A stretch of DNA of 64,000 bases from Acephala macrosclerotiorum (GCA_014904845.1 MU119337.1:1-64000); one strand, 5' to 3'. Shown: positions 26,301 through 37,836, counted from the stretch's first letter. Notes: generated by a model from the sequence alone, not told the origin. A program made the numbers and translations.

Positions 26301-28825
26301 GCGACACAAAAAAGTTTTCTTTTATCGATTACTCTTCTCGATCTCGAATCCGATTACTGTAGTCTTTTCTACGCTTTCGAACTCGACTTCGAATCGAATT
26401 ATAACTCGATTAATTGTATTGAAATATTGCTTTTTTGCGATATTACAATTTTTACTCGATTAAATTTTTATTTATTTATATTTACGAAAATATATATATT
26501 TGAACTAATAAATACTACAAAAAAAAATTAAAAACGTAAATATATAGTATTTAAAAAAAAAATATTGCAATTAAAAAAATAATTATATGTTTAAATTTAC
26601 TAGAGAAAAAATACTATAATTAAAAAAAAAAAAAAATTTAATATTACGTTTTTATATATATTAATTTTTAAAAAATAAAAATTTGAAATATTATTATTAA
26701 ATTTATTTAAAAAAGTTTTAAATCGATTTACGTTTATCGAATTATTTAAATTTTTAATTTTAAAAATTTTATATATTATTTCGATGGAAAAAAAAAATAT
26801 AATTAAAAAGTTTTTTAATTAATTACTCGAGCATAAAATACTTTTTTAAATTATATAAAAAAATTAAAATATTACGAGATTAAAACTCGAAATTATTTAT
26901 AAAAAATTTTTTTTTTTTTCGTGATTTTAATTTTTTTTTGTAAATAGTATTTTATATATAATTTTTAAATTTAATACAATTTTGTACTTTATAAAAAGTC
27001 TTAAAAAATAATTTATATAATTATTTATTCGTTTATTATAAATTAATACTATTGTTATTATTATTATTATTTTAAAATTAAAATATTTTTTAGTTTTTTT
27101 CTATTAATAAATTTAATTTTTTTAAATATAATTAAATCGATTAAAAAATTACTATTGAATTTATTAAATTAATTTAAATTGAAATAATAAATTTCACGTT
27201 TAAAACGTTTAAAACGTTTAAAATCATTTAAAATCGTTTAAATTAATTAAAATATATAAATTTAAAATATTAATTTTTTAAGTAAAAAATATTAAAACTT
27301 TCGATTATATACGTATATTCTCGATATTATAATTAATTACTAATTATTTTTTTTTATTAAATATTTATTTTTTATTTTTTTTATTATATATATATAATAT
27401 ATTGTATATTAATTATTTTATTAAATTTAAATTATATTTAAAATTTAAAATAAAAATTTCGTTAAATAAAACGTTTATCGAAGATTTTTTAAATCAAAAA
27501 TATTAAAATTTTAAGTTTAAAATGCGATTATATTAACTCGATTAAATTTAAAATTATATTAATATATTTTAACGAAAAATATTAAAAAATTTATATTCGA
27601 ACTTTATAATAATATATATTCGATAAAATTAATTAAAATTTTTAAAATAAAATTTTATAATATAAAAAATTCTATATATAAAATTTTAAATAATTTAATT
27701 TTAATATATTTAAAATATTTAAAACGTTTAAAACTCGTTTAAAACTCGTTTAAAAAACTTGAAAAAATAAGTTATTATTTGATTGGTTTAATTAAACGAT
27801 TTTAGTTTAATCGTAATTTAATAAACTCGATAAATAGTATTTTAAATTAGAATTAAATCGAATAAAAAATAGTACGCCGATTCGATTACTAGCGAATTTT
27901 CGATGAAATTAAAATTTGCCGATAACTCGTTATATAATTTAAAGATCGTAATTGCACAAATTTAAAAATTTGTTTAAAAAACGAATATTAATTATAATTT
28001 TATATATATAATTAAAAAAAAAAATAATATATTATTTATATTACGTTTAAAACAATTAATTATTAATAATAAATATAAAATATTATAATCGTCGAATATA
28101 AATTTATTACGAATAAATACGAAATATTAATTTTTTATATTGTAAATACTATTATAATACTATTAATATTTAATTAAAATATATTAAAATTTAATAACGT
28201 TATTTATATTTTAATTCGAGTTTTATATATTATAATAATTAAAATTAAAATTCAAAAATCGATAATATTTAACTTTTTTTAAAAAAATCGTAAAAAAAGT
28301 TTATTTATTTTATATTAATAAAAATATATTATAATAATTTTGAAAAATATATTAAAAAAAATTTTTTAATTTTAAATTGAATTCAAATATTATATTTTAA
28401 AAAATATTTATTATATTATTTAAAACTAATAAAAACGAATTTTTAACTTTTTTAAAAATTTATAAAATTAATAAAAATAATTTTAATTTGTATATAAATT
28501 TTTTTTTTACGATTTCGAATATATTATTATAATTCTTTTTATAATAATTAATTTGCGATTTAATTTATAATATATTTTTTTTATAATTAAATTTTTATTA
28601 TTTATATTTACGAAATTATATATTTAAATTAATAAATATTATAAAAAAAAAAACGAAAATACGATTTAAAAAAAAAAATATTATAATATATTATTATATT
28701 TATAATTATAAAAAAATATTATAACGAGAAAAAAAAATTAAAATATATTTTAAATTTACGAGAAAATTAATATTACGTTTTTATAATTACAATTATTTAA
28801 AAAAAAGTTTAAAATAGTAGTTTTA
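26301..28825. repeat. AT-rich RIP block with similar ends (possible decayed LTR element)
   Basis: Extreme A+T with residual CpG, no usable ORF. About 26450-26690 and 28570-28800 align in the same direction (ATTTATATTTACGAAA, then AATATTAAT/TATATT..., A-runs, then TTTACTAGAGAAAA versus TTTACGAGAAAA, then AATATTACGTTTTTATA). Direct repeats at the two ends of a 2.4-kb block fit a RIP-destroyed LTR retrotransposon, but no target duplication, primer site or protein remnant can be read. Confidence 0.55.
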
Positions 28826-29019
28826 AAAGTTGATCCGCTTTTGGTCGCAAATCAATACTATTATTACTACTACATGTCACATTATCCATCAATGAAAAAT
28901 TGACACTTTGCGTATTACATCTACGGTGAAAGATGAGCTACAATACTCGGTACCACGGAACCATTGCTTTATACAATTCATGGATGTTTGATTTGATTAT
29001 TTGTCTCTAAATTCCTCTG

Positions 29020-29364
29020 TTAATCGTTCACAGATTTGTGATGTGTCAACATAGTGTATTCCCCAAGTCGTCTGAGACACTGAAGCCAGCTCCAACAATC
29101 TGCACCGAGTTGAAGTCGCATGACCGCAGCCACTTCATCATTGCCACAAGAGATGTTAATGAAGACGCTGATCGCGTCATTGAAGTTGCAGAGGAATCGA
29201 TCGCCTCCGATGAACGTTTGTGCAGCAGCATTGCGCATGAACACGACGTCTCCACCCCGGTCAAGGATCCGGGCAGCGATGAAGTCAGCTCCTTCAAAAT
29301 GGCCACGCCCTCCTATAAAGATAGAACCATTCTCAAAGATCCCGGGCGCTAGATTCTCTGTGCT
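29020..29364 (-). CDS. Gene fragment, unknown, next to AT block
   Basis: Minus-strand frame open from about 29364 to a TAA at 29020 reads like real protein (NLAPGIFENGSIFIGGRGHF, then EGADFIAARILDRGGDVVFM and NAAAQTFIGGDRFLCNFNDA). No upstream ATG lies in the frame before a stop; an acceptor-like CACAG stands at its start, so it may be a last exon. No family recognised. It lies just outside the 26.3-28.8 kb RIP block, which may have removed or destroyed the rest. Confidence 0.35.
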   Translation of the reverse strand, partial: STENLAPGIFENGSIFIGGRGHFEGADFIAARILDRGGDVVFMRNAAAQTFIGGDRFLCNFNDAISVFINISCGNDEVAAVMRLQLGADCWSWLQCLRRLGEYTMLTHHKSVND

Positions 29365-29618
29365 TCAACAAGCAACTCACGCCACGGAGCTAAACGGAAT
29401 CTAAGCGAGACTCTGGTTCCTGATCTGCCTCTACCTTATCCCAACTTTCCAGCTATAATCACGCACTTATTCTAAGGTTAACTTCAACAGATTTCCAAAG
29501 GAATATCGATGTTTTTGGACCAACACCGTCCAACCTCTACTAAGATTACTAATCTTCTATACTGTATCTTCTGACTTCCTCCACTCGCCGCTAGCAAACT
29601 TCTGATCAACTCTCCACA

Positions 29619-29927
29619 ATGTCTCCTCAATTTAGGGATAGAATAGTCTACGGTGTCAACTTGACTGCTTTGCCTACCCCTAAGGTCCATCCCACAACCG
29701 TATCGCCCCAATTTCTGGTAGTCGGAGGAGCAGCCTTCTATTGGCTCGATAGGACATCCAGTACAGAGAAGATACTGAACCAGTATATCGAGGTATATTC
29801 ACAATTTTGATAATAAACTATTAAGGTTAACAAAGCCGTCAACTCAGACTACAGGCCGGCAGCATATGATGCCGCCAGAATCCTTGGGACCACCGAAGCT
29901 AATGTTACCTTAGAACAATCGTATTAA
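29619..29927 (+). CDS. Small hypothetical protein, about 90 aa
   Basis: ATG at 29619; first exon reads MSPQFRDRIVYGVNLTALPT ... STEKILNQYIE to a GTATAT donor at 29793. Two splice readings are possible. A 33-bp intron ending TTAAG at 29825 gives VNKAVNSDYRPAAYDAARIL... to TAA at 29927. A more usual 55-bp intron (GTTAAC branch, AACTCAG acceptor) gives TTGRQHMMPPESLGPPKLML to TAG at 29913. The product is not recognised. The gene sits alone between two decayed fragments. Confidence 0.45.
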
Positions 29928-30106
29928 ATTGTTTACACCAATCTCTTGCACCCTATAACCTAAATGCCAATATATTCGACCGTGATTGAGGCTGTCATAA
30001 TTCTAGCACTCGGAAAGTAGAGTAGCGATAATGGTCTACGCGGCTTCGCAAACACAACTACATCCTTGGAACGCGGCAAATTACTAGTTACATTGCTCGA
30101 CAAACC

Positions 30107-30390
30107 TCAGACTTTTAAGGGCCATGGTGGAGGCTGCGGGAATGCATTGATTTGGAGTCGGAAATAACATCCCCAGTCAGGGAAGTCGTTGATAGTCTGG
30201 CCTACTACGCTCATATCGTTGTGAGCATAGGTGGAAGTGGGGGAGGAGGAGGAGGAGGAAGAGTAAGAGTATTTGAGTCCTGAGGTGGAGGTGCAGGCGA
30301 TTTCAAAGAAACCTAGTAGACCATTTACGGTGAGGTAGTACTCAAGAGTGTTGCTGGAATCAAAGAAAGTACGATCTTTGCAAACAATTA
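30107..30390 (-). pseudogene. 3' part of an unknown gene, cut at AT tract
   Basis: Minus-strand reading from about 30390 to TGA at 30107: KDRTFFDSSNTLEYYLTVNG, LLGFFEIACTSTSGLKYSYS, a Ser run (GGA triplet repeat at 30243-30259 on the plus strand), and DFPDWGCYFRLQINAFPQPP. The 5' side runs directly into the AT-rich tract at 30391, so the N-terminus is missing or RIP-destroyed. The content resembles a secreted protein with two cysteines, but no family is recognised. Confidence 0.45.
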
Positions 30391-30640
30391 TTTTCTTTTT
30401 TTTTGAGGATATATTATTAAAAAATTTTATTTATTTGCGATTTATTATTTTTTCGAAATTTTTTTTTTCTGAAAAAAATATTAATTTAAATTAATTTAAA
30501 GTATTGCGAAGTCTAAATTCAAATTTATTTAAAAAAATTTAAATTTGATTTAAACTTAAATTTAATTAACTTTGTTTAATATCAAATTTTAGAGTTATAT
30601 TATTTTACATCTTATATTTAAAACTATTAAATATCAGTTG
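30391..30640. repeat. Short AT-rich RIP-like tract
   Basis: About 250 bp of AT-rich DNA with short direct repeats of TTTAAATT type, the same texture as the 26.3-28.8 kb block. Probably a remnant of the same class of repeat. No gene was seen from 30640 to 30863. Confidence 0.5.
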
Positions 30641-30863
30641 AAAGAGCAAAAGGTGTGGTATTGTAATTTCTAATCTGCCCATCTAATTAGGTGAGAATGT
30701 TCCCTTAATAAAGTAAATTCACTAGTGCATCCAGGCCAGCCGAGACCGCCTATATAAGCAGATGCTCGATCGAGCGTGAGGCCTCATTTTAACATCGAAC
30801 AATGTCTCAGTGCATTTTCCACGAATACTACCTAATTACCAGATCTCAATTGACATCAGTCTC

Positions 30864-33800
30864 TCATTCAACTATTCTTACTTCCTTTGCCCGCCGAACT
30901 AAGTCAGATGGCTCAAAAATGATAGGGCTGCCTACTGTCCCTTGCTTTTCTTTCAAGTCCAAAATTCTCTTGATGAGTTTTTTTGAAGATATCCCCTTGT
31001 CTGAATGACTTTCATTTCTCATAAGTATTTCCAGGATTGATAATTGCTCTGCTTCTTCGATGGCGCCTTTCTTATTACACTGGACTGCCAAGTCCTCAAC
31101 CGTGTCAATGATAGACGATCGATTAGGTCCGCCTTCCGCTGCAATTTCGAGGAATGATGCGACGTGGCACTTGGCCTCTTGTAGTTTGTTGAGATTCATG
31201 TACGCGGTGGCAGCGAGCGCGAGAGTCTCCATGTATTCATGTCGGGAATCAGGTTCTATCTCTGGCGACTTCATCATATCTCTCCTCCAGTCAAGCTCCT
31301 GGTCCAACAGAGGCGCCGCCAGAGCCCACCTTTCAATTTAGTCGCTGAGATAGTTGCTTTTGACATAGCAAATATCTTGGCCGGATTTAGTTTGCTTAAG
31401 ATAGTCTTACGAATCTCAACCTCTTCAAGACTGACGTCAAAAGCCTCGCTCCATTTGCCCTGGTTGAAGAGGACGTCAGAATAGTTGCGCAAATTTTTTA
31501 AGGTATCTTCATGCGCACTGCCATATTTTTCACGGCTGAGGGCCAGGGCCTCCCGGCTATGGAGCTCCGCTTTTGCATTGTTGAACTGGAATTGGTATGC
31601 GATAGACAGGTTTCCTCTGATATACATGGCAAGGCCTCTAGTTTTGGGGCTAGTGCTGTTGTTAACCTCGACAAGAAGTGTTTCTAGGATCGATGCGGCC
31701 TCGTCTTGACGACCTAGAGCTGGAAGCATGGCGGCGTAATTCATCCCGGACCTCAATGTAGCCTCGGTAGCCTTTCCCAGACACCTAGCTCGAGATTCCC
31801 AAACGCGTTTCAAGAGACCCGATGCCTTCTCGTTGTTTCCAATCTGGCTGTATTGGAGGCCAATTCGATTGAATGACTCTATGGTGTCATGATTGTCAGG
31901 TCCAAGGTGCTTTTCGCGTATACTGGCCACTTCTTCGTTTATCTCGATGGCCTTAGCAAGGTTTCCGGACCTGCTATATGCAGTAGCAAGGATGCTTCTA
32001 GCAAGCAAGCTCCGATTGTGAGTCAACCCAAATAACCTTTTCCCTTCTTCGGTAGCAGCTGTTCCCTTCTCTATAGCCTCTCCGAACTTTCCTTCTTCTA
32101 TAGATATCGAGCTCAACAATGAAAGTGCTTGCAGGCGATAGACACCCTCCTTCGCGAACCTGGAGCTCAACACCGCTTCTGCAAGTTCTCTGGCTTTGTC
32201 GTATCTGCACAGCTTTTCGTACAATGTTGCCTGATGACTCTTGAGAGCAAGAATATCTTGATCATTTACACCAGCCTCATGTTCCGCATGCTTGATATCA
32301 TCGCCTCTCAGGTCTATGGCAGCCTCTATTCGTCCGCTTCGCTCGAGAAGAAATGCCAGCAAGTTCCGAACTGTTTTCGTAGAGAAATGCAAGTTTCCAA
32401 AAGCTTTTGCCCTGTCCACAGCCATTGCCTGGTATTCGACGATTGCCTCCTCTAGGATTCCTCGTTCCTCGTACTCACTAGCCAACGCAGATTGAAGTCC
32501 CAATGAAACAAGTCGCTTAGGGTAGCGACCGAGACTTTCATTTCTTTGAGTAAATCAAGCTGAATTTCGAGGTCTGTGTCTGATCTCCCACTTTTCTCAA
32601 GCCAAGTCCGGCATTTTGCAGAGTCTGCTCGACATCCAAATCCACACGAATAGCATAGGGCTAGCCGAAAGGCAGCATTTTTCGAACAAGATCGACATGT
32701 CGTATCCTTTGAAGTGGAGATTAATTGCTCTACGATCTTTTGTTGCACTGCAAAATCGCATTCGTCAACTCGGAACAAGATATTCTCAAGCTAGAGTTGT
32801 AAGCTTAAATCTCAGCAAGGGAAGAATGACCAACCTTGAATTTCCCATGCCAAGATGGAAGTGAGGCAGAATTGATAACATCTTTCCGATCAAGTGGGCT
32901 GGGGGAAAGTAGATGTCAGAAGCAGGAAGATCTTTTTTGGCAAAGGAAACACTAACCCAAGGTTTTCGGGTTTACAGAGAAGATTAATGAAAGTATCCAT
33001 TTGAGTTGCTCTTTTTGCTGGGTCCTTATGGAGAGATAATCGGAAGAGTTGCTCTAAAACTGATCTAGTATCTTTAGGGATCCCGTCTTTTCGCCAGAGC
33101 AGTTCCAAGACCGATTCAAGGAGTTTTCCCGACGCCTTTAGTTCCTGAAACTTTCTCATTATGGCGTTATCCTCAGTCGTAGTAGAAAATGCAAGATCGA
33201 GGTTGATGTTGGGCAAGCGTGGGGAGTGAAGATCGTCTGCTGGGAAAAGGAGCCAAAGGCACAATAGGCCAAAAGAATATATATCCATCCTCTTCGCGGT
33301 TTCTCGGTTGAAGTATCTTGAATGCCATTCTGGAGCCTCCCAAGGAAGGCTTCGCGGGATTTTGACCAAGCTTTCGAAGCTTGAGTATCCGAAATCAATA
33401 ACATGGACTCTAATCATACCATCATCTTTTCCCTTTCCTTTTGTGACAAGGATATTTTCGGCCTTAATATCGCCGTGAATTATTCCTGTCATTACAGTTA
33501 GCTATGTTAGTGGAAAGCCTCTTCATGTCTCTGACCGCATTGATGCATGATTCTCAGGGCCTTTGCAACCTCGCCACACGTGAAAATTCTGTCATCTAAG
33601 TTAAAACTCCCGGCCTCGGGAAGTTTGAGGAAGTGGCGCAGGTCGCCGCATTTTGCTCTCTGAAAGACTAGAACTGGCCAAACCTCCCCAGACGGCCTCA
33701 CCACTTCCCAACATAACCCTTCCAAGTCCACTATATTGGGATGGTCACACACTTCAGGGCAGCTGAGAACTACCATTTCAGAGATCATTGCATCGAACTG

Positions 33801-34208
33801 TATCCTGCGAAAATCGCTCTCTGTAAGCGCAGGATTGGTATTGATGCGATTGAATCTTTTGAATGCAAAGTGTACTTGATCATTCAATGCAGACTGACTT
33901 ATTGAACCCGTGGCTCCTTGACCAAGCATTTCGAGCGATGGCTGCCATGTGAGCGGGAATATCTCAACCTGCAACATGTTGGCGATGGCTATGAGTCGGA
34001 CCAGGTCCTGGTGAAGGGGTTCGTCTGCTTGCAGAGACTTCTCGCCAATACTGCCTTGAACTAGATTCTCTCCACGACTGAAGAGAGCGAAGATATCCAT
34101 GTCTTTGGCTTTGGCTTTTGCAAACTGATGAAGAGCGGTGCCGTTTAGTGATATTAGCAACGCTTCGCCATGAAATTGAAATGGTGATCGGGTGGTTGTA
34201 ATGGTTGC
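30864..34208 (-). pseudogene. Protein kinase fused to TPR repeats, two frameshifts
   Basis: Exons: 34208-33536 (first exon unresolved), 33485-32957, 32898-32835, then 32790-30864. The kinase domain looks active: Gly loop LGQGATGS, lysine FAFKRF, HGDIKAEN (HRD variant), VIDFGYS, APEW. A short Cys-containing linker (CRSCSKNAAFRLALCYSCGF) follows, then about ten kinesin-light-chain-like TPR units (e.g. LAKAIEINEEVASIREKHLG). The frame changes by one base near 32530 (after DLLKEMK, resuming ESLGRYPKRLVSLGLQSA) and near 31335 (after ISATKL, resuming ERWALAAPLLDQELDWRR). No intron explains either, so the gene is broken unless the assembly is wrong. Kinase-TPR fusions of this type are common in fungal accessory DNA; the role is unknown. 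It is divergent from a small gene at 34336. Confidence 0.75.
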
Positions 34209-34335
34209 CTAACCTTAAACGAACCAACCACAGGGCTTCGTGTAACCATCCCATCAAAAGAATTTTTCCTCGCATGTTTGCTTTTGCCTCTATCGCGCTT
34301 TCATGACAGCTACGTTAACAAAATGAATTATTAAG

Positions 34336-34620
34336 ATGCCATCAAAATCCGCGCAAACCCTCGATGCTCGATATATCGACGCTGCGAAGCTAGTAGCGCT
34401 TTTGCAGCAACTGTTTGGAGCTGGTCACTTTAGGATCGACGTATGCCCTGATCCATGGTCTGTCTGAGAAGGCTATTTACTGATGTGAAACACACAGCAT
34501 ATTGACGACTCGTACATTTTGACGATTCCAAGGATTCTTACAACGGTAGTTCCTGCAACCTACAAAGCGTGGCATATCTGATTGATATAGGGGGAGCAGT
34601 TGTCGATACAGAAGGCATAA
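34336..34620 (+). CDS. Small alpha-beta-beta-alpha family protein, member A (60 aa)
   Basis: Three exons: 34336-34440, 34498-34545 and 34591-34620. Exon 1 reads ...KLVALLQQLFGAGHFRID, exon 2 HIDDSYILTIPRILTT, exon 3 GEQLSIQKA. Both introns are phase 0: GTATGC...CACACAG and GTAGTT...CTGATTGATATAG. If the second intron is not spliced, translation would instead run on to TGA at 34581. Members B (52467-52811) and C (46389-46726) share the layout and intron places. Consensus: hydrophobic helix, [FY]-G-x-G-x-[FY]-x-[IV], intron, x(4-5)-[YF]-x-x-x-[IV]-P-x-x-L-T, intron, polar helix. It is divergent from the kinase-TPR gene. Function unknown; I know no named family. Confidence 0.65.
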
Positions 34621-34901
34621 TTCATCATTTTTGGGCGGAGTCTAGTTTAGGTCGAGAAAAAATCTCGGGGATAATTATTGCTCGCTCTAGGGATAATCAT
34701 GTAGTATTTTGTACCGGTATAGGAAAGAATAAACTCAATATGTGCTATATTAACTTCCAGGCAAGACGAAGTTAGTAATCTCCTGTCGAGGTTAGTGGTT
34801 ATCTATAATATAAGGCAATGGAACGTTCAAATCACTGCTCCGAATGTAGCCAGATCCCCTTAAAAACAGTCTAGTAAACAGGCCTTGCAACACTGATAGT
34901 G

Positions 34902-36398
34902 CTAAATAGAACACGACCGCAACTTCTGCACCACCTCTTCCAGAAATCTCAAATCTACTGACTCGCTTTCATCATTGAACCAGATATCCGCCTGCAGACA
35001 GATTTTTGTCACTGCTTGATATTTGCGACCCATATTATCCAGCTTCTCACAACAATACATGTATTTCTCCTTCAATGCGTGTGGCGACAATTCTGGGTAC
35101 AATAACCCAATCCCTTCCAAAGAGCTCCACATACCAATCTCTAGAAGGAGTAACCCTAACGAATAGATGTCGAATTCCTGTCGAAATCTTGTATCTCCAT
35201 TCCGGTACGAAGGGTGTTGATAGTCTTCCCGAGTGCTATTGACCGGGCCACCAGTATAAGCGTTCGGATTGTTTTGTCGACTATGATTGAACCCCACCAT
35301 GTAAGGATCCTCGAAATCGAGACCAACCATAGGAGACAGTGATTGGCAGAAAAATAACACGTTGTGTGAATTGATATTCTTGTGAAGCCAGCCAGATATA
35401 TGAAAGGCATGTACTGAAGTAACCAAGGCTGTCGCTAGTGCAAGTCGTTCGGAAAGGCCAGGCGGGGTTATCTGACGTTTTTGACGTTGGAAGAGACTGT
35501 GAAGTTTGATGGGAGTTGTATTTTCATCGGGATAGGCGTAGACTATGCCGAATCGGCAATTTCCAATATCTGGAAATGCCCCGAGGCATCTGAGGACTCG
35601 GAAACCTGGAGGCTTAGGTTCGCGTTGAAGCATGTTTATCAGGTACTCGATTTCGCGAAATACTTTCTCTCCGAGTTCCTCGAAAGTTGAACTATCGGGA
35701 TCATTTGCCCATTGGCTATTGAATAGTTTATATTCAACTAGTGCCTTCGTCCTCTCGTGGTCTCGGAACCCGTAGGCGTACCAGTAAGTTTGAGGACTTA
35801 TTTCAGGATCATCTCGGGTAGGAGCCTCCTTCACCAGCGTGCTCTCGATTCTCTTCCCGATTGATGATCCCGGATTTTGTTGTTGGAGGAGTATTGACAT
35901 GTATTTCATCGCGGATATTGCGGAGATGTCGTCAAATAGTGTGGAGCTGCCTTGGGTGGCCGTTTCAATGCGGTGTAGCGATTCCAATGATTTGGTGCGT
36001 GTGCTCAGAATAGCAAAAGTATTATCCACAGATAGCCTAAGGTCATTGGAGAGAAGTCCGCAGATCTTGTTGTTTGTATGATGTAATGTGGATATGACAA
36101 AGTCTTGGTCACTTCCTATGTTGTCAAAGTCCGGATGGTCTCTAAGGTCTTTGATAGCTGAATCTAGTGCTGCGCACACTTCGGAAAAGATATTGGCCGT
36201 CTGTTTGTTATATGGCCTTCGGTTGCCGTGGATTGTGATCAGTCCTAGCACTGCTGCCCATGCCTCCAAACGATTCTTTTCTAGGCCAAGACGTGTTCCA
36301 AAAATGATTGCGTCCCCAGGTTTGCTTAAAGTACCGTAGCACTGCTCTATAATCCGCGAGAGGGCAAGCGTAAAAGACTCAAGTGCCACATTTGCCAT
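34902..36398 (-). CDS. HeLo-like domain with degenerate kinase half
   Basis: Single exon, 498 aa. The N-terminal ~200 residues (ALESFTLALSRIIEQCYG, then RLGLEKNRLEAWAAVLGL) fit the helical HeLo/prion-inhibition domain pattern. The C-terminal half follows a kinase fold without catalytic residues: HKNINSHN at 339-346 replaces HRDxKxxN, VGFNHSR at 368 replaces DFG, YQHPSYR at 393 replaces APE, then FDIYSLGLLLLEIGMW. The glycine loop and lysine are not recognisable. HeLo-plus-pseudokinase proteins are a known fungal class thought to act in regulated cell death, by analogy with plant and animal pseudokinase-controlled death effectors; that role is inference here. The reading frame is intact, unlike its neighbours. 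Its 5' end is 28 bp from the kinase relic upstream. Confidence 0.75.
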   Translation of the reverse strand: MANVALESFTLALSRIIEQCYGTLSKPGDAIIFGTRLGLEKNRLEAWAAVLGLITIHGNRRPYNKQTANIFSEVCAALDSAIKDLRDHPDFDNIGSDQDFVISTLHHTNNKICGLLSNDLRLSVDNTFAILSTRTKSLESLHRIETATQGSSTLFDDISAISAMKYMSILLQQQNPGSSIGKRIESTLVKEAPTRDDPEISPQTYWYAYGFRDHERTKALVEYKLFNSQWANDPDSSTFEELGEKVFREIEYLINMLQREPKPPGFRVLRCLGAFPDIGNCRFGIVYAYPDENTTPIKLHSLFQRQKRQITPPGLSERLALATALVTSVHAFHISGWLHKNINSHNVLFFCQSLSPMVGLDFEDPYMVGFNHSRQNNPNAYTGGPVNSTREDYQHPSYRNGDTRFRQEFDIYSLGLLLLEIGMWSSLEGIGLLYPELSPHALKEKYMYCCEKLDNMGRKYQAVTKICLQADIWFNDESESVDLRFLEEVVQKLRSCSI

Positions 36399-36425
36399 TC
36401 TTTCCTCTACTTCCCTGCTTTTCGG

Positions 36426-37492
36426 TCAGAATTCCGGTTCAGTAGTGAACGTAGAACGAATCAGCGTTCCAAGACTACGCGTGGCCGTAGATGCCGTGCT
36501 ATCTTCTACTGACTTCATGTAACGGTCGACTGGAAAGGCCAAAGCATTATTGTCATGAAAACATCGTGTCTTCCCATAGAAATTATCAAATAGTCGGCAA
36601 TCTCGAAAGTCTTGTATGCCCTGCGAACCAGCTTCCATGTACACCATGACTTCTGAGAAAATGCAGCCCAATGACCAGATATCGAGAGCTCTTCCAACCA
36701 TTCCAGGCCGAAAGGTATGTGGGTCCCGACATTCAGGCGCTCCATATTCGTAAGTAGAGTCTTTCCAATTTGTTTGCGTAGGCTCGTCTTCTGCCTTCAG
36801 TCTTGAAAGTCCAAAGTCCGCAAGGATAAAGTCTGCATCTCGTACGAGTACATTTCTTGGCTTAATGTCGTGGTGATAACCGTGATAAGACTGCTCTTCA
36901 TCATTGTTGGAAGAAGTTGACTGAAGGCGGAAGTTATGGAGATATGCCAGTCCGCTTGAGAGTCCCTGTAAAGATCTGAAAATTGTAGCATCATCTTGGA
37001 ATGCAGGTGGTCTTCTGGGGAGAAGTAAGAACTGGTGGAGATCCGAATCGGCTCTTGGAGAAAGGGCAGAATTCTCTCATTCGGGATTTTGCGCTGGTAG
37101 GTTCCTTTCCGAAACGTGTAAGCTATATACTCCCACTGCTTTTTGGCTATGTCTCCGGCAGCTTCTGGAACTATATCTTTCAGATCTCTCTCGCTCAGTG
37201 GCAGGCGAGAATCTAGGCAATCATTTTCGATCATCGGACGGAGGGCGTACTCCAGCCTTAAATCCACCAAGATGGCGAAAACTTTTTGGGATTCTGCCAG
37301 GATGATTTGGGCAGTGCTTTCGAGCTTGTGGGAGGGAATCTGAAAGGCAGGATCTGCCAGGGCCGAAGTGACTTCTGCAAACCTGAGGAGTTCCTCAAGG
37401 CTGCCCTCAGGAAGGAACTGCCGCGATGTTTGCCCAGCGGCAGGGATTTTACAAGCCTGTAGACGTGATCTCAGCGAAGCTAGCGTTGCCAT
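36426..37492 (-). pseudogene. Kinase relic lacking the N-lobe
   Basis: The ATG at 37492 opens the usual helical leader of a fungal kinase family (KKQWEYIAYTFRKGTYQR, NERILPFLQE). At about 37080 the kinase then appears already at the hinge in another frame: RADSDLHQFLLLPRRPPAF, GLSSGLAYLHNF, HHDIKPRNVL, ILADFGLSRL, GAPECRDP, LDIWSLGCIFSEVMVYM. The Gly loop, catalytic lysine and alpha-C region (about 100 residues) are absent, and the junction shifts the frame. The C-lobe also stops early, at 36426. So this is a kinase with an internal deletion and a short C-terminus. Transcription would run toward the HeLo-pseudokinase gene 28 bp downstream on the same strand. Confidence 0.7.
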
Positions 37493-37836
37493 TGTGCCAC
37501 TTTGATCTTGAGTCTATATCTTGCATATTCATGAATGCTGCATTCGTCAGGTCGATCAGACTCACTCGATGAGCGTTCGATAGGCAAACTGAACCACCCT
37601 CACGTGTTTTTCGTGAAAATTCCGTAAGCTGCGCCACATTACCCCTCGTTTAGGTTGCACTCGCAGCCGATGTAGGCGCCATAATTCGCTAGCCGATCCT
37701 AGAGCTGAACCAGTCTAAGACTGCCAGCGGCAATTGCATCGCCATGGCTGAATTCGTGGTGGGCATCTATTCTCAGCTCCTATTTTCGATATTTGTTCTC
37801 GGCGTCGCTTCGCTCTCTGATCTATGATTATCGTTG

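Noticed and set aside
37744..37827. Short plus ORF with a hydrophobic start beside the transposon
   Set aside because: Only 27 codons, ends before the transposon TIR, no exon partner found.
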